Below are positions 35,801-43,491 of a stretch of 50,338 nt of DNA, in pieces. Both the position numbers and the translations under genes were made by a program. This DNA comes from an uncultured Muribaculaceae bacterium (lineage in GTDB: Bacteria; Bacteroidota; Bacteroidia; Bacteroidales; Muribaculaceae), in contig CAMWRV010000015.1 in NCBI GenBank assembly GCA_947176745.1, forward strand, positions 1 through 50,338. The letters are read 5' to 3'. The notes beneath the pieces are model-generated. The model did no database searches. It was given only the letters and a program-made list of their open reading frames with translations, and was not told the origin of the DNA. Each line of letters opens with the position of its first letter. Positions within the stretch are counted from its first letter, which is position 1.

Positions 35801-36513
35801 CGGTCGTGTGCCTCGGCGTCATCCTCTTCGGTAAAGTGCACGTCGTTTGTGGCCACGAGTTTTATTCCGTGTTTCCGTGCGTACTTTATAAGATGTTCGT
35901 TGACCTTGCACTGCTCGACATAGACCTCGCGGTTGGCGTTTTCCTTGAATGTCTGGTGACGCTGCAGTTCAAGATAGTAGTCGTCACCAAACACGCTCTT
36001 GTACCAGAGTATCCGCTCCTCGGCTTTGTCGAACTCCTCGTGCATGATGAACTGCGGCACTTCGCCGCCGAGACATGCGGAACAGACAATAAGTCCCTCG
36101 CGGTGCTTTTCGAGTTCCTCGCGGTCGGTACGGGGCTTGTAGTAGTATCCCTCTGTCCAGGCTTTGCTGACAAGTTTGACAAGGTTGTGGTAGCCTTTCA
36201 GGTTCTTGGCAAGCACGATTAGATGGTAGCCGTTGTCAGACTTGTCTTTCTTGTCGGTCAGCTTCTCGCGGGCCACATACATCTCGCATCCGAGTATAGG
36301 CTTGAACTTCTCGCCGTCGGGGAGACCGCCGTTCTTTTTCTCGACGTAATTGAAAAACTCCTTGATGCCGAACATGTTGCCATGATCGGTCAGTGCTATG
36401 CCGCGCATTCCGGTGGCAAGGCATTTGTCTACAAGCTCCGGAATCGAGGCTTTGCCGTCAAGCAGACTATACTGCGAATGTACGTGAAGATGCGTGAAAG
36501 AGGGCTGACTCAT
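32821..36513 (-). CDS. dnaE: DNA polymerase III alpha subunit
   Basis: A 1,230-residue DnaE, the replicative polymerase. The PHP domain is at the N-terminus (FTHLHVHSQYSLLDG). The polymerase core has GPGRGSAAGS and the palm aspartates in PDIDVDFDDDGR. The helix-hairpin-helix fingers follow (AVKGVGVNAVSAI). A C-terminal OB-fold (VMGGLITKVTPRTSRRG) contacts single-stranded DNA. No 3'-5' exonuclease domain is present, as expected for DnaE with a separate DnaQ. A TATATTTG element lies 77 nt upstream. Confidence 0.97.
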   Translation of the reverse strand: MSQPSFTHLHVHSQYSLLDGKASIPELVDKCLATGMRGIALTDHGNMFGIKEFFNYVEKKNGGLPDGEKFKPILGCEMYVAREKLTDKKDKSDNGYHLIVLAKNLKGYHNLVKLVSKAWTEGYYYKPRTDREELEKHREGLIVCSACLGGEVPQFIMHEEFDKAEERILWYKSVFGDDYYLELQRHQTFKENANREVYVEQCKVNEHLIKYARKHGIKLVATNDVHFTEEDDAEAHDRLICVSMQKKFSEPRLHYTKQEWLKTPEQMYEIFKDIPEAIENTQEILDKVEFYTINHAPIMPFFDIPKEFGTEEEYRARLTEQDLFDEFTRDENGNVVLSEEDAHKKIERLGGYDKLYRIKFEADYLDKLTIEGAKEKYGDPVPPDVMERLKFELYIMKTMGFPGYFLIVQDFINTARKELGVSVGPGRGSAAGSAAAYCLGITQIDPIKYDLLFERFLNPDRISLPDIDVDFDDDGRYEVLKYVTRKYGAEKVAHIITFGTMATKMAIKDVAKVLEVPLPESNRLARLVPDRMPEVDGKTPKINFKNCLKYVPEFAAEKQNPDENIRETMKYAEQLEGNIRNTGVHACGVIISRDDITDWVPVSMGTDADGEKVISTQYEGSIIEDTGLIKMDFLGLKTLSIIKETLYNIKMRSGKELDIEKIPLDDKETFDLYCKGNTTSTFQFESAGMQNSLRSLKPTKFEDLIAMNALYRPGPMDYIPTFIARKHGEEEIVYDIPCMKQYLEETYGVTVYQEQVMLLSRLLANFTRGESDMLRKAMGKKQIDKMQKLKKKFMEQGMGNGHPEAALNKIWEDWEKFASYAFNKSHATCYTWVAYQTAYLKAHYPAEYMAGVMSRNLSMNDKLRKVMDECKRMGLTVLGPDVNESSEKFGVNQKGEIRFGLGAVKGVGVNAVSAIIHERTQNGPFKDPYDFVERVNLSACNRSAIENLAMAGAFDCFGWPREAYVTQVFDNTFADMLVKYGQRLQNDKNSLQLSLFGDFEPIETAKPPLPEVVPWSRMALLDKEKELVTMYLSAHPLDPYYMELTYGCNTSCEDYKEKESTGGKVVMGGLITKVTPRTSRRGTEFTIVEVEDFSGKAEIALFGKNHAAHKDKFRQGEPTLIKLTFAPSRYDPQRMDLTVDEVSPLESIKGKMANEVTVFLDMHYKNPDFFSQITRLEDQSRPGNLFIELIDTETKQTMRVRSRKKFPINRQMVSLLEESGVRFRIQDAKE

Positions 36514-36589
36514 TGATTTATTGCGTATTCCTGTTTTTTGTGGGCTACACTTCCCTGATTCAATTCGGGAAATGTAGGTATCCGAACTG

Positions 36590-36597
36590 CAAATATA
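36590..36597 (-). promoter_or_regulatory. Candidate -7 element of dnaE
   Basis: On the minus strand TATATTTG is an exact TAnnTTTG match 77 nt before the dnaE start. The -33 region is not clear. Confidence 0.45.
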
Positions 36598-36761
36598 GTC
36601 TTTTTTTTGGTAACTTCCATATATAAATTCTCAACCGTAGGGTTGTTCCGTTCGTTAGATTATCGGTAGCTGTTCTGCTTGCGCGACTTGCGGCTCCCTT
36701 GTTATCGATGGCCGGTTCGCGTTACGGTTCAACGGCTATCGGTCAGATCAAACATTTGCTT

Positions 36762-37610
36762 ATGGATTTCAAGAAAACTACGTCTGACGCATTGCGCCAT
36801 TTCTGGCATGAGGTGTCGAATATAAGACCGATCTTCTGGATCACTCTTTATCTCTGCCTTGTGCCGCTTTTCGCACTTTTTTACTGGCTGCTCCCCGATG
36901 GTCAGTTCCGTATTCCCGACAACGGGGGCGCAGGTTTCGGCGACTGGGTCTACTACAGTATTGTCACTATCACCACACTCGGTTTCGGCGACTATACCCC
37001 ATGCGGGGCCGGCGCACAGTGGATTACGGCTGTCGAGGTTTTGTGCGGACTGGTCACTATCGGCTTTTTCCTTAATGCCGTCGGTTCCATGAAGTCGGAA
37101 ATAGATGTACGGTCTGATCGCGACAGGCAGCGCGAACTGCATGCCATAGCCGAGCGCGACAAGCTGGTAAAGAACACTCCGGTCTTTATCCACAAACTCA
37201 ACCGTTTTCTTGCCTATTGCTATGCGGTGACAACACCGCGCTCTAAGCGTGGATCCGAAATGATATTTAATGAGGACTTCACGGCAGAAGATATGGCCGA
37301 CATGCATCTTCCTTCAGGTCTGTCGAGCGACCACTCGTCGCGTGGAGCGGTGGAAAGCCTGATGTTGTGCGCGTCGTCGGTCTGCCTTTATCTTGATTCA
37401 CTTCAGTCGCGGATCGACATGTCGTTATGGCCTGATCTGCTTGAAGACTGCTTTGCATTTGTGGCAAATTACCAGATGCTCACTCCGGTCAATCCCGACA
37501 CTGCGCCGGATGAGGAACTGATCCACTTCATCAGAACCAACGCCTCGCTTGCCCGCAGCATCGAGTCACGTCTTACCCGAATCTCCTCTGAAGCGGAATC
37601 CGACGAATGA
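36762..37610 (+). CDS. Two-helix potassium channel protein
   Basis: A 282-residue membrane protein. Two transmembrane helices (about residues 26-48 and 84-104) flank a pore loop with the K+ selectivity filter TTLGFGDYTP near residues 70-79. The remaining 170 residues are cytoplasmic and rich in helix and charge (about 108 onward). They contain no recognisable RCK/TrkA-N nucleotide-binding motif, so gating is not predictable. The ATG at 36762 is chosen because the upstream in-frame codons are not membrane-like and lie in intergenic-type sequence; one at 36699 is possible. It is divergent from dnaE. Confidence 0.85.
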   Translation: MDFKKTTSDALRHFWHEVSNIRPIFWITLYLCLVPLFALFYWLLPDGQFRIPDNGGAGFGDWVYYSIVTITTLGFGDYTPCGAGAQWITAVEVLCGLVTIGFFLNAVGSMKSEIDVRSDRDRQRELHAIAERDKLVKNTPVFIHKLNRFLAYCYAVTTPRSKRGSEMIFNEDFTAEDMADMHLPSGLSSDHSSRGAVESLMLCASSVCLYLDSLQSRIDMSLWPDLLEDCFAFVANYQMLTPVNPDTAPDEELIHFIRTNASLARSIESRLTRISSEAESDE

Positions 37611-37633
37611 TCAATCATTGGTGAATAATCTGT

Positions 37634-37681
37634 TATCTTTGCCGTAGCGTGCCGTAATCTCGAAAAAAAGTGTTATCTTTG
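37634..37681 (+). promoter_or_regulatory. Two tandem -7-like boxes
   Basis: TATCTTTG occurs at 37634-37641 and again at 37674-37681, exactly 40 bp apart, each within TGTTATCTTTG. Both fit TAnnTTTG. They precede the membrane coiled-coil gene and may be tandem promoters. Clear -33 boxes at the right distance were not found. Confidence 0.5.
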
Positions 37682-37717
37682 TCTTGTTGACAAAAGACAC
37701 TCCTAAACAAATCGATT

Positions 37718-38140
37718 ATGAACAATAATAACATCAACGCTACTCCTAAACTTATCAGGGGAGCGGTATGGAGTCTGGCGGGAATCGTGCTGCTTATCGT
37801 GGCAATGGCTTTCATCCGTCCCTGGTACAATGTGTGGTCTCAGGAGATGGAGGGAAAGGCTGAGTTCGCGAAGGCCGAACAGAACCGCAAGATCAAGATC
37901 GAAGAGGCAAAAGCCAATCTTGAGGCGGAAAAACTTAACGCGCAGGCCGAAATCGAACGCGCCAAAGGCGCAGCCGAGGCTATCCGTATTGAAAACGGCA
38001 GCATCACACCGACTTATATCCAGTATCTCTGGGTGCGCCAGCAGTCTGATCTAAGCAACAAGACGGTCATATATGTCCCGACCGAGACCAACCTGCCGAT
38101 TCTCGAATCCACACGGGCATTGTCATTGCCTAAAGAGTAA
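37718..38140 (+). CDS. Small single-pass membrane protein with coiled coil
   Basis: A 140-residue protein with one transmembrane segment (about residues 15-33) followed by a charged helix (40-85; AKAEQNRKIKIEEAKANLE and NAQAEIERAKGAAEA). That helix resembles the post-SPFH region of stomatin/HflC proteins, and the C-terminal part is TYIQYLWVRQQSD, then IYVPTETNLPILE. The SPFH domain itself is missing. Similar short proteins occur in Bacteroidetes and other bacteria, so it is probably a real small family rather than a decayed gene. The function is unknown. It lies 37 nt upstream of aguA. Confidence 0.75.
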   Translation: MNNNNINATPKLIRGAVWSLAGIVLLIVAMAFIRPWYNVWSQEMEGKAEFAKAEQNRKIKIEEAKANLEAEKLNAQAEIERAKGAAEAIRIENGSITPTYIQYLWVRQQSDLSNKTVIYVPTETNLPILESTRALSLPKE

Positions 38141-38177
38141 AGATCATATTCAAGCAGTTTCCAAATATAAGCAGTTT

Positions 38178-39218
38178 ATGGATAACGACATAATATATCC
38201 CGCCGAATGGGAGTGCGACGGCCCGATTCTGCTCGCGCTTCCTCACGAAGATACTGACTGGGCGGACATTCTTCCTGAAGCCCTTGATCAGTTCAAGCGC
38301 CTGATAGAGGCTCTCGTGCAGAACGGCGAGAAAGTGATTCTTCTGTCTCCGGGTGAGCAGGAGGCACGCGCTGTGACAGAAGGTTGCCCCGAAGGAACTG
38401 TGACAGTCACACTGATTCCGACCAATGACACCTGGACGCGCGATTACGGCCCGATTTCGGTTGTCAGACACGGACGTCTGCGTGCTGTCGATTTCGGCTT
38501 CAACGGATGGGGCCTGAAGTTTGCAGCAGACCGCGACAATCTGGTCAATCTTAACATGAAAGAGCGTGGAATTCTGCCTTTTGGACAGTACCGCAACAGA
38601 CGTGATTTCATTCTCGAAGGTGGATCTGTCGAAACTGATGGCCGCGGGACTCTGCTGACCACCACGAGATGTCTGCTCTCGCCCAACCGCAACGGTGGCG
38701 GAACACGCGGCGAGATAGGGGAGATCCTTTCGCGTGAGCTTGGTGTGGATCACATACTCTGGCTCGATTACGGCGCATTGATCGGCGATGACACCGACTC
38801 GCATATCGACACCCTCTGTCGTCTGGCTCCGGGCAACATGATTCTTTTCACCGGATGCCGCGACATGGATGATCCGCAGTTCGAGGAACTTCTCCATATG
38901 CGCGCGCAGCTTTCGATGTTCCGCAATGCAGAGGGAGAGCCTTACAATCTTCTGGAACTTCCGCTTCCCGATGCGATGTATGACGAAGAAGGCAACAGAC
39001 TCCCGGCGACATATGCGAATTATCTTGTGACTCCACGTGCCGTCTACATGCCGGTCTACGGTCAGCCGGAAAAGGATGAACTTGCGTGTCAGACCGTGCG
39101 GGTGGCATTTCCCGACCACAAGGTGGTGCCGGTAGACTGTGTGACTCTTACCAAACAGCACGGATCTCTGCACTGCTCGACAATGACTCTGCCTGAAAAT
39201 ATAGTAACAGCACTATGA
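38178..39218 (+). CDS. aguA: Agmatine deiminase
   Basis: A 346-residue member of the guanidino-group-modifying (peptidylarginine-deiminase-type) family. It hydrolyses agmatine to N-carbamoylputrescine and ammonia. Family motifs are NDTWTRDYGP, EGGSVETDGRG, DTDSHIDT and the catalytic cysteine in HGSLHCSTM. The ATG at 38178 is chosen because homologous sequence starts at MDNDIIYPAEWE; the longer frame overlaps the preceding gene. It is followed at once by aguB, completing the agmatine-to-putrescine route. A 22-bp duplication lies across its stop codon. Confidence 0.93.
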   Translation: MDNDIIYPAEWECDGPILLALPHEDTDWADILPEALDQFKRLIEALVQNGEKVILLSPGEQEARAVTEGCPEGTVTVTLIPTNDTWTRDYGPISVVRHGRLRAVDFGFNGWGLKFAADRDNLVNLNMKERGILPFGQYRNRRDFILEGGSVETDGRGTLLTTTRCLLSPNRNGGGTRGEIGEILSRELGVDHILWLDYGALIGDDTDSHIDTLCRLAPGNMILFTGCRDMDDPQFEELLHMRAQLSMFRNAEGEPYNLLELPLPDAMYDEEGNRLPATYANYLVTPRAVYMPVYGQPEKDELACQTVRVAFPDHKVVPVDCVTLTKQHGSLHCSTMTLPENIVTAL

Positions 39219-39238
39219 AAATATAATAACAGCACTAT
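39195..39238 (+). repeat. 22-bp tandem duplication at aguA-aguB junction
   Basis: Bases 39195-39216 and 39217-39238 match at 21 of 22 positions. The first copy contains an ATGA in which the aguA stop overlaps a decoy ATG (MKI then stop). The second copy supplies the real aguB ATG. Confidence 0.85.
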
Positions 39239-40112
39239 GAAAGTAGGAATAGTACAGCACAGTTTTTCCGAGGATGTCGATTCCAACCGCGCCCGCAATC
39301 TGACAGCGATCGAGAATCTTGCCGCCGACGGCGCGCGCGTGGTGGTTCTGTCCGAACTTCACGACTCTCTCTATTTCTGTCAGACCGAGGATGTGGAAAA
39401 CTTCAGGTATGCAGAAGAGATTCCGAGCGAGTTCACGGAATTTTATGGAGCAGCGGCTGCTGCCAACAGTGTGGTCATAGTGACAAGCATGTTCGAGCGC
39501 CGGGCTCCGGGACTGTACCACAACACGGCTGTGGTTTTCGATACAGACGGTAGCATATGCGGAAAATACCGCAAGATGCACATTCCCGACGATCCTGGAT
39601 TCTATGAGAAATTCTACTTCACCCCGGGCGATCTCGGATTTGAGCCTGTGGAGACTTCGCTCGGCCGCATCGGTGTGCTGGTATGCTGGGATCAGTGGTA
39701 TCCGGAGGCGGCCCGCCTCATGGCGATGCGTGGCGCGCGGATGCTTGTCTATCCGACGGCCATCGGCTGGAATCCCGATGACTCCGACGATGAGAAACAG
39801 CGTCAGCTCGACGCGTGGATCACGATACAGAGATCGCATGCAGTGGCCAACGGCATTCCCGTGGTGTCGGTAAACCGTTGCGGCTTTGAGGAGGATCCGT
39901 CAGGCCAGACGTCCGGCATCGATTTCTGGGGGGCGAGTTTTGTGGCAGGGCCTCAGGGAGAGCTGCTGTTCCTTGCTCCTGACGATGCACCCTCGGAACA
40001 GATCGTTGAAATTGATATGGCCCGCTCCGAGAATGTAAGGCAGTGGTGGCCTTTCCTGCGCGATCGCCGCATAGATGCCTATGACTCCATAACGAAACGG
40101 TTTATAGATTAA
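39237..40112 (+). CDS. aguB: N-carbamoylputrescine amidase
   Basis: A 291-residue nitrilase-superfamily amidohydrolase. It converts N-carbamoylputrescine to putrescine, CO2 and ammonia. The Glu-Lys-Cys triad is visible in VVVLSELHDS, KYRKMHIPDDP and LVCWDQWYPEAARL, where the cysteine is the nucleophile. It is directly downstream of aguA with 18 nt between the two. It makes polyamine from agmatine without ornithine. It is followed by a terminator. Confidence 0.94.
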   Translation: MKVGIVQHSFSEDVDSNRARNLTAIENLAADGARVVVLSELHDSLYFCQTEDVENFRYAEEIPSEFTEFYGAAAAANSVVIVTSMFERRAPGLYHNTAVVFDTDGSICGKYRKMHIPDDPGFYEKFYFTPGDLGFEPVETSLGRIGVLVCWDQWYPEAARLMAMRGARMLVYPTAIGWNPDDSDDEKQRQLDAWITIQRSHAVANGIPVVSVNRCGFEEDPSGQTSGIDFWGASFVAGPQGELLFLAPDDAPSEQIVEIDMARSENVRQWWPFLRDRRIDAYDSITKRFID

Positions 40113-40136
40113 GACCGTTGGCCGTAATATAATGAC

Positions 40137-40169
40137 AATCCCCGCCGCATGACTGTGACGGGGATTTTT
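40137..40169 (+). terminator. Terminator after aguB
   Basis: AATCCCCG pairs with CGGGGATT over a 14-nt loop and is followed by TTT on the plus strand. Confidence 0.85.
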
Positions 40170-40191
40170 ATGTGTGTGTTTCAGTGAAAGG

Positions 40192-41184
40192 TCACTGCTT
40201 TTTCATAATGACATAGAGCACGACCGGCACCCCGGCCAAGGGAGTGAGGGCGTTTATGGGAATTATGTTGCCTTCGGGAAGCACGCTGACAAGATTGCAC
40301 GCGAGCGCGAGTGCCGCCCCGCAAAGCATTGTTGCAGGCATGAGGATCAGATGGTCGTCGGTGCGGAATATCAGTCGCGCTATATGAGGCATGGCGAGTC
40401 CGATGAAACCGATCGGGCCGCAACATGCTGTCACTATGGCCGACAGGAGTCCGGTGGCGGCGAGGAGCATATGCCGGACTCTCTGTATGTTCACGCCTAA
40501 ATTGGCAGCATAGTTATCGCCGAGAAGAAGGAGATTCAGGGGCTTGGCAAGAAAGATTGCCATAAGCAGCCCGGCCACGGTCAATGCCGAGAACCAGGGC
40601 AGTCTGTCGGGCGTTACCCCCGAGAATGTGCCCATGCCCCACATGACGTAACTGTGAAGGCCTTGTGCGGTAGAGACGGATGACAGCAGTGTCACGACAG
40701 ACGATGCGAGATAACCTGTCATCATGCCGGCTATGAGGAGAGTGAGGTTTCCCCGCACACGGGCTGAAAGGGCGATAAGCACGCCCATAACCGCCAGACT
40801 GCCCGCAAGTGCGCCTGCGGTCAGAGCCAGACTCCCGCCTAAACTCTCGCTCCCGATCGAGATCATTCCGCCGAAGAGCAGTATGACCAGAGCCACGCCA
40901 AGACTCGCGCCCGAGGTGATGCCGAGCACAGATGGGCCAGCCAATGGATTGCGGAAAACGGTCTGAAGCATCAGACCGGCCGCCGCGAGTCCGGCTCCGG
41001 CGAGCAGAGCTGTGATGCCTTGTGGTACGCGGCTGCCGAGCACAATATATTCGATTGCCTCGTTGCTGCATCCATTGCCGGTCAGGATGCTCCATATGTC
41101 GGAAGCGGGAATGTGGATCGCTCCGAAAAACACGTTTGCCACAAGCAGAGCGAGTGTGGCTGCTGTCAAGAGGATGAGTCGCAT
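40192..41184 (-). CDS. FecCD/BtuC-type ABC transporter permease
   Basis: A 330-residue inner-membrane permease of the BtuCD/FecCD type with about ten transmembrane helices. Typical segments are VLGSRVPQGITALLAGAGLA, LAGPSVLGITSGASLGVAL and GPIGFIGLAMPHIARL, which faces the ATPase. Members import corrinoids, haem or siderophores. Context points to cobalamin: the locus encodes a TonB receptor, a BtuG-like lipoprotein, a binding protein and a divergent ATPase. It lies 8 nt downstream of the binding-protein gene and is the last gene of the leftward operon. Confidence 0.93.
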   Translation of the reverse strand: MRLILLTAATLALLVANVFFGAIHIPASDIWSILTGNGCSNEAIEYIVLGSRVPQGITALLAGAGLAAAGLMLQTVFRNPLAGPSVLGITSGASLGVALVILLFGGMISIGSESLGGSLALTAGALAGSLAVMGVLIALSARVRGNLTLLIAGMMTGYLASSVVTLLSSVSTAQGLHSYVMWGMGTFSGVTPDRLPWFSALTVAGLLMAIFLAKPLNLLLLGDNYAANLGVNIQRVRHMLLAATGLLSAIVTACCGPIGFIGLAMPHIARLIFRTDDHLILMPATMLCGAALALACNLVSVLPEGNIIPINALTPLAGVPVVLYVIMKKQ

Positions 41185-41192
41185 TATGACGG

Positions 41193-42326
41193 TCAGTTTG
41201 CCTTTGTGTAGTATTGCAGAGGGGAAGAATCTTTCTCCGGGTGAATAAGACGTATCATCTCACGCAGAGTCCGGTCAGGGTGGAAGGAGCCGTCTTCAAA
41301 AAGTGGACACTCCAGTGTATTGGCAAAGAATACATTTCCTTTACGAAGGGCCTTGAATTTTCCATATATCGGATTGTCTTTTCTCAACTGATCAAGAGTA
41401 AGACCGCTGGCCTCGAAGTGGCGTATCAGCCATAGATCGGCGTTCTGCGCTGTGTATAGCACTTCTTCGGGTGTAAGGTGCGCCGCCCCCCCGTCATTTC
41501 TGTCGGAAAAAGGGTTTGTGCCTCCGGCGTCCTCAATAAGATGACCGGTCACAGAGCGTGATGTCGGCACATCCCATGTGCCGCTGTAGATTCTGTCGAA
41601 GAGCACCGTTGGGCGGCTTACGGACGATGCGGCCTTTTCTTTCATCGCAAGATAGTTTTTCTCAACAGAGTTGAATATGGAATCAGACTCATGGCCTTTG
41701 CCATACAGTCTGCCGTAGAAGCGCATCCATTCCGCCCTGCCTAAGGGAGTCTGCTCCATGTAGTCGGCTGTCTCCACTACTGCGATTCCTGTGCTCGCAT
41801 ACATGGAACCTCCGTCAGATTTCTCATATGGCGAGAGGAGCACTGCCTGCGGACGCAGACTTATGATGCGTTCCAGGACCGGCATGCTGTTGTTGCCACA
41901 GTCGGTTATCTTTCCGTCGGCAATGGCCTGACGCACCCGCTTGTCGCTGACATATTCGGCGTCACATATTCCGGTCACGGCATCCATAGCTCCGAATTCG
42001 TCTATGAGCGAAACATGCACTCCGGAGTAGACTATGCTTCGGTCGAGCGGCACCTCTATGGTCACAGTTCCGGCAGGGAGCTGTGCGGATTGTCTGTGTC
42101 CCCGCGGAACGAGCGCGTAGCGGGCCATTGTCCGGGTTGTGTCCCACGGATTGCGCAGAGTCACGAGCGTCAGGCTGTCTCCTTCTTCTGTCATCAGGAT
42201 GTTGCGTGCATGACGCATCATGTTCTGACCAGCGTCGTCTGAATGCGGAACATTGCCGCCCCTGCATCCGAGCAGGAGCGACAATGTCGTCATTACCAAT
42301 AATATACTTAAAACGGATATTTTCAT
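41193..42326 (-). CDS. Periplasmic corrinoid-binding lipoprotein (BtuF-like)
   Basis: A 377-residue substrate-binding protein of the BtuF/FhuD (PBP-like, rigid-helix) class. It starts with a lipoprotein signal whose lipobox is LLLGC near residue 21. The residues after the cysteine (RGGNVPHS) are not acidic, so it should stay on the periplasmic side. Two lobes are linked by a long helix, with conserved AQNADLWLIRHFEAS and RTLREMIRLIHPE toward the end. It hands substrate to the permease. The start codon overlaps the stop of the btuG-like gene by 4 nt. Specificity for cobalamin is inferred from the neighbours. Confidence 0.88.
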   Translation of the reverse strand: MKISVLSILLVMTTLSLLLGCRGGNVPHSDDAGQNMMRHARNILMTEEGDSLTLVTLRNPWDTTRTMARYALVPRGHRQSAQLPAGTVTIEVPLDRSIVYSGVHVSLIDEFGAMDAVTGICDAEYVSDKRVRQAIADGKITDCGNNSMPVLERIISLRPQAVLLSPYEKSDGGSMYASTGIAVVETADYMEQTPLGRAEWMRFYGRLYGKGHESDSIFNSVEKNYLAMKEKAASSVSRPTVLFDRIYSGTWDVPTSRSVTGHLIEDAGGTNPFSDRNDGGAAHLTPEEVLYTAQNADLWLIRHFEASGLTLDQLRKDNPIYGKFKALRKGNVFFANTLECPLFEDGSFHPDRTLREMIRLIHPEKDSSPLQYYTKAN

Positions 42327-43435
42327 TTCTTATGACTGAACATGCAGGCGGGACCGGCAGCTTCCAGATCCGCCTTGAAGAGAAGGTTTTCTCCGGTGGT
42401 GTCGTATACATTGACGTATCCGGGGAGGTCATAACTCGGATACATGCCGTTCATCACATATGACGCTATGAAGAGGTTGCCTGACATACTGTCGAAGTAG
42501 ATAGCGTTGGCGTAATCGGGTTGCTCGATGTTCCAGTCGCTGAGAGCCTTGGTCTCAGGATCATATGTGCGGTATGTTGCCTGGGGGGCTCCCTCCACAA
42601 ACGGCTCGTCGATTATTGCCACAGACCCGTTGAAAGCGGCTGCGAGGGTTGCGTTGCAGATCGTTGAGGATACGTAGGTCTGATTGTTGTTGTCGTCGGT
42701 ACCCTCTGTAATCTCATAGAGAGTTGACGGCACATCGGCGTAATTGCCCTTGCAGAGAAGGAACAGGTTGCTGCCGGTTGATATGAACTGTGTGGGATTC
42801 AGACCGACGTTGAATTTCTTCTCAACAGTCATCGACTTAGGATCGACTATGCACGCCGTGCGGCCATAATCAGGCCAGTTCATTCCTTCGCTTACAGGAA
42901 CAAATATCTTGCCATTGTGAAGGGCGATCTGGTCGGGATTCGCACCGACTGCGACACTCTTGTCGATTGTCATAGTCAGTGTGTCGAGACGTGCGAGATA
43001 ACCGTCATACATGGAGATGTATACATAACCTTTGTCTGCCACCATGGAGTAGGGCGACGTGCCGTTCTGAGGATTTTCAGAGAGGCGGATCTGCTTGTAC
43101 GACAGGTAAGAGGCGCGGTCGATGATCTCTATAGTGTTCGACTGCGATGTGCCGACATATATCTTTGATCCGTATGCCACTCCGCACTGGGGGGTGTCGC
43201 CGAGACTGCGGTTGTTGGCAGATTTGAATACATTGTTGGAAATTGTCTTTTCCTCAAGATCGATCACACTGAGGCCACCTTCGATGGCGTTGTAGAAGTT
43301 ACCCTGGTTAAGCACATAGACCGGACTTTTCTGTCCTGTCACCGGCACTTCGGGTTCGTTATTGTCATCGCTGCTGCACGATGCAAGTGATGCGGCACAG
43401 AGAGCCGCGATTGAAAGGTAAAGATACTTTCTCAT
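42323..43435 (-). CDS. BtuG-like surface beta-propeller lipoprotein
   Basis: A 370-residue lipoprotein. The lipobox is SLASC near residue 19, and the following SSDDNNE is an acidic surface-export signal of the Bacteroidetes type, so the protein should face outward. The rest is a YncE/DUF5074-like beta-propeller with repeated strands (VYVLNQGNFYNAIEGGLSV, KIYVGTSQSNTIEIID, YVYISMYDGYLARLD). In Bacteroides thetaiotaomicron BtuG proteins of this architecture bind B12 with very high affinity and sit on BtuB. The position right after the TonB receptor and before the ABC genes supports the same role here. Confidence 0.82.
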   Translation of the reverse strand: MRKYLYLSIAALCAASLASCSSDDNNEPEVPVTGQKSPVYVLNQGNFYNAIEGGLSVIDLEEKTISNNVFKSANNRSLGDTPQCGVAYGSKIYVGTSQSNTIEIIDRASYLSYKQIRLSENPQNGTSPYSMVADKGYVYISMYDGYLARLDTLTMTIDKSVAVGANPDQIALHNGKIFVPVSEGMNWPDYGRTACIVDPKSMTVEKKFNVGLNPTQFISTGSNLFLLCKGNYADVPSTLYEITEGTDDNNNQTYVSSTICNATLAAAFNGSVAIIDEPFVEGAPQATYRTYDPETKALSDWNIEQPDYANAIYFDSMSGNLFIASYVMNGMYPSYDLPGYVNVYDTTGENLLFKADLEAAGPACMFSHKK

Positions 43436-43491
43436 TTTCAGTCAGTTTGTTAGTATTGATGTTCTTGTTGATTTGTCAATATGTTGATTTG

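Noticed and set aside
34663..36222. A 519-codon plus-strand frame inside dnaE
   Set aside because: It is a long antisense frame caused by the codon use of dnaE; no signal or domain was recognised and the polymerase motifs lie on the other strand.
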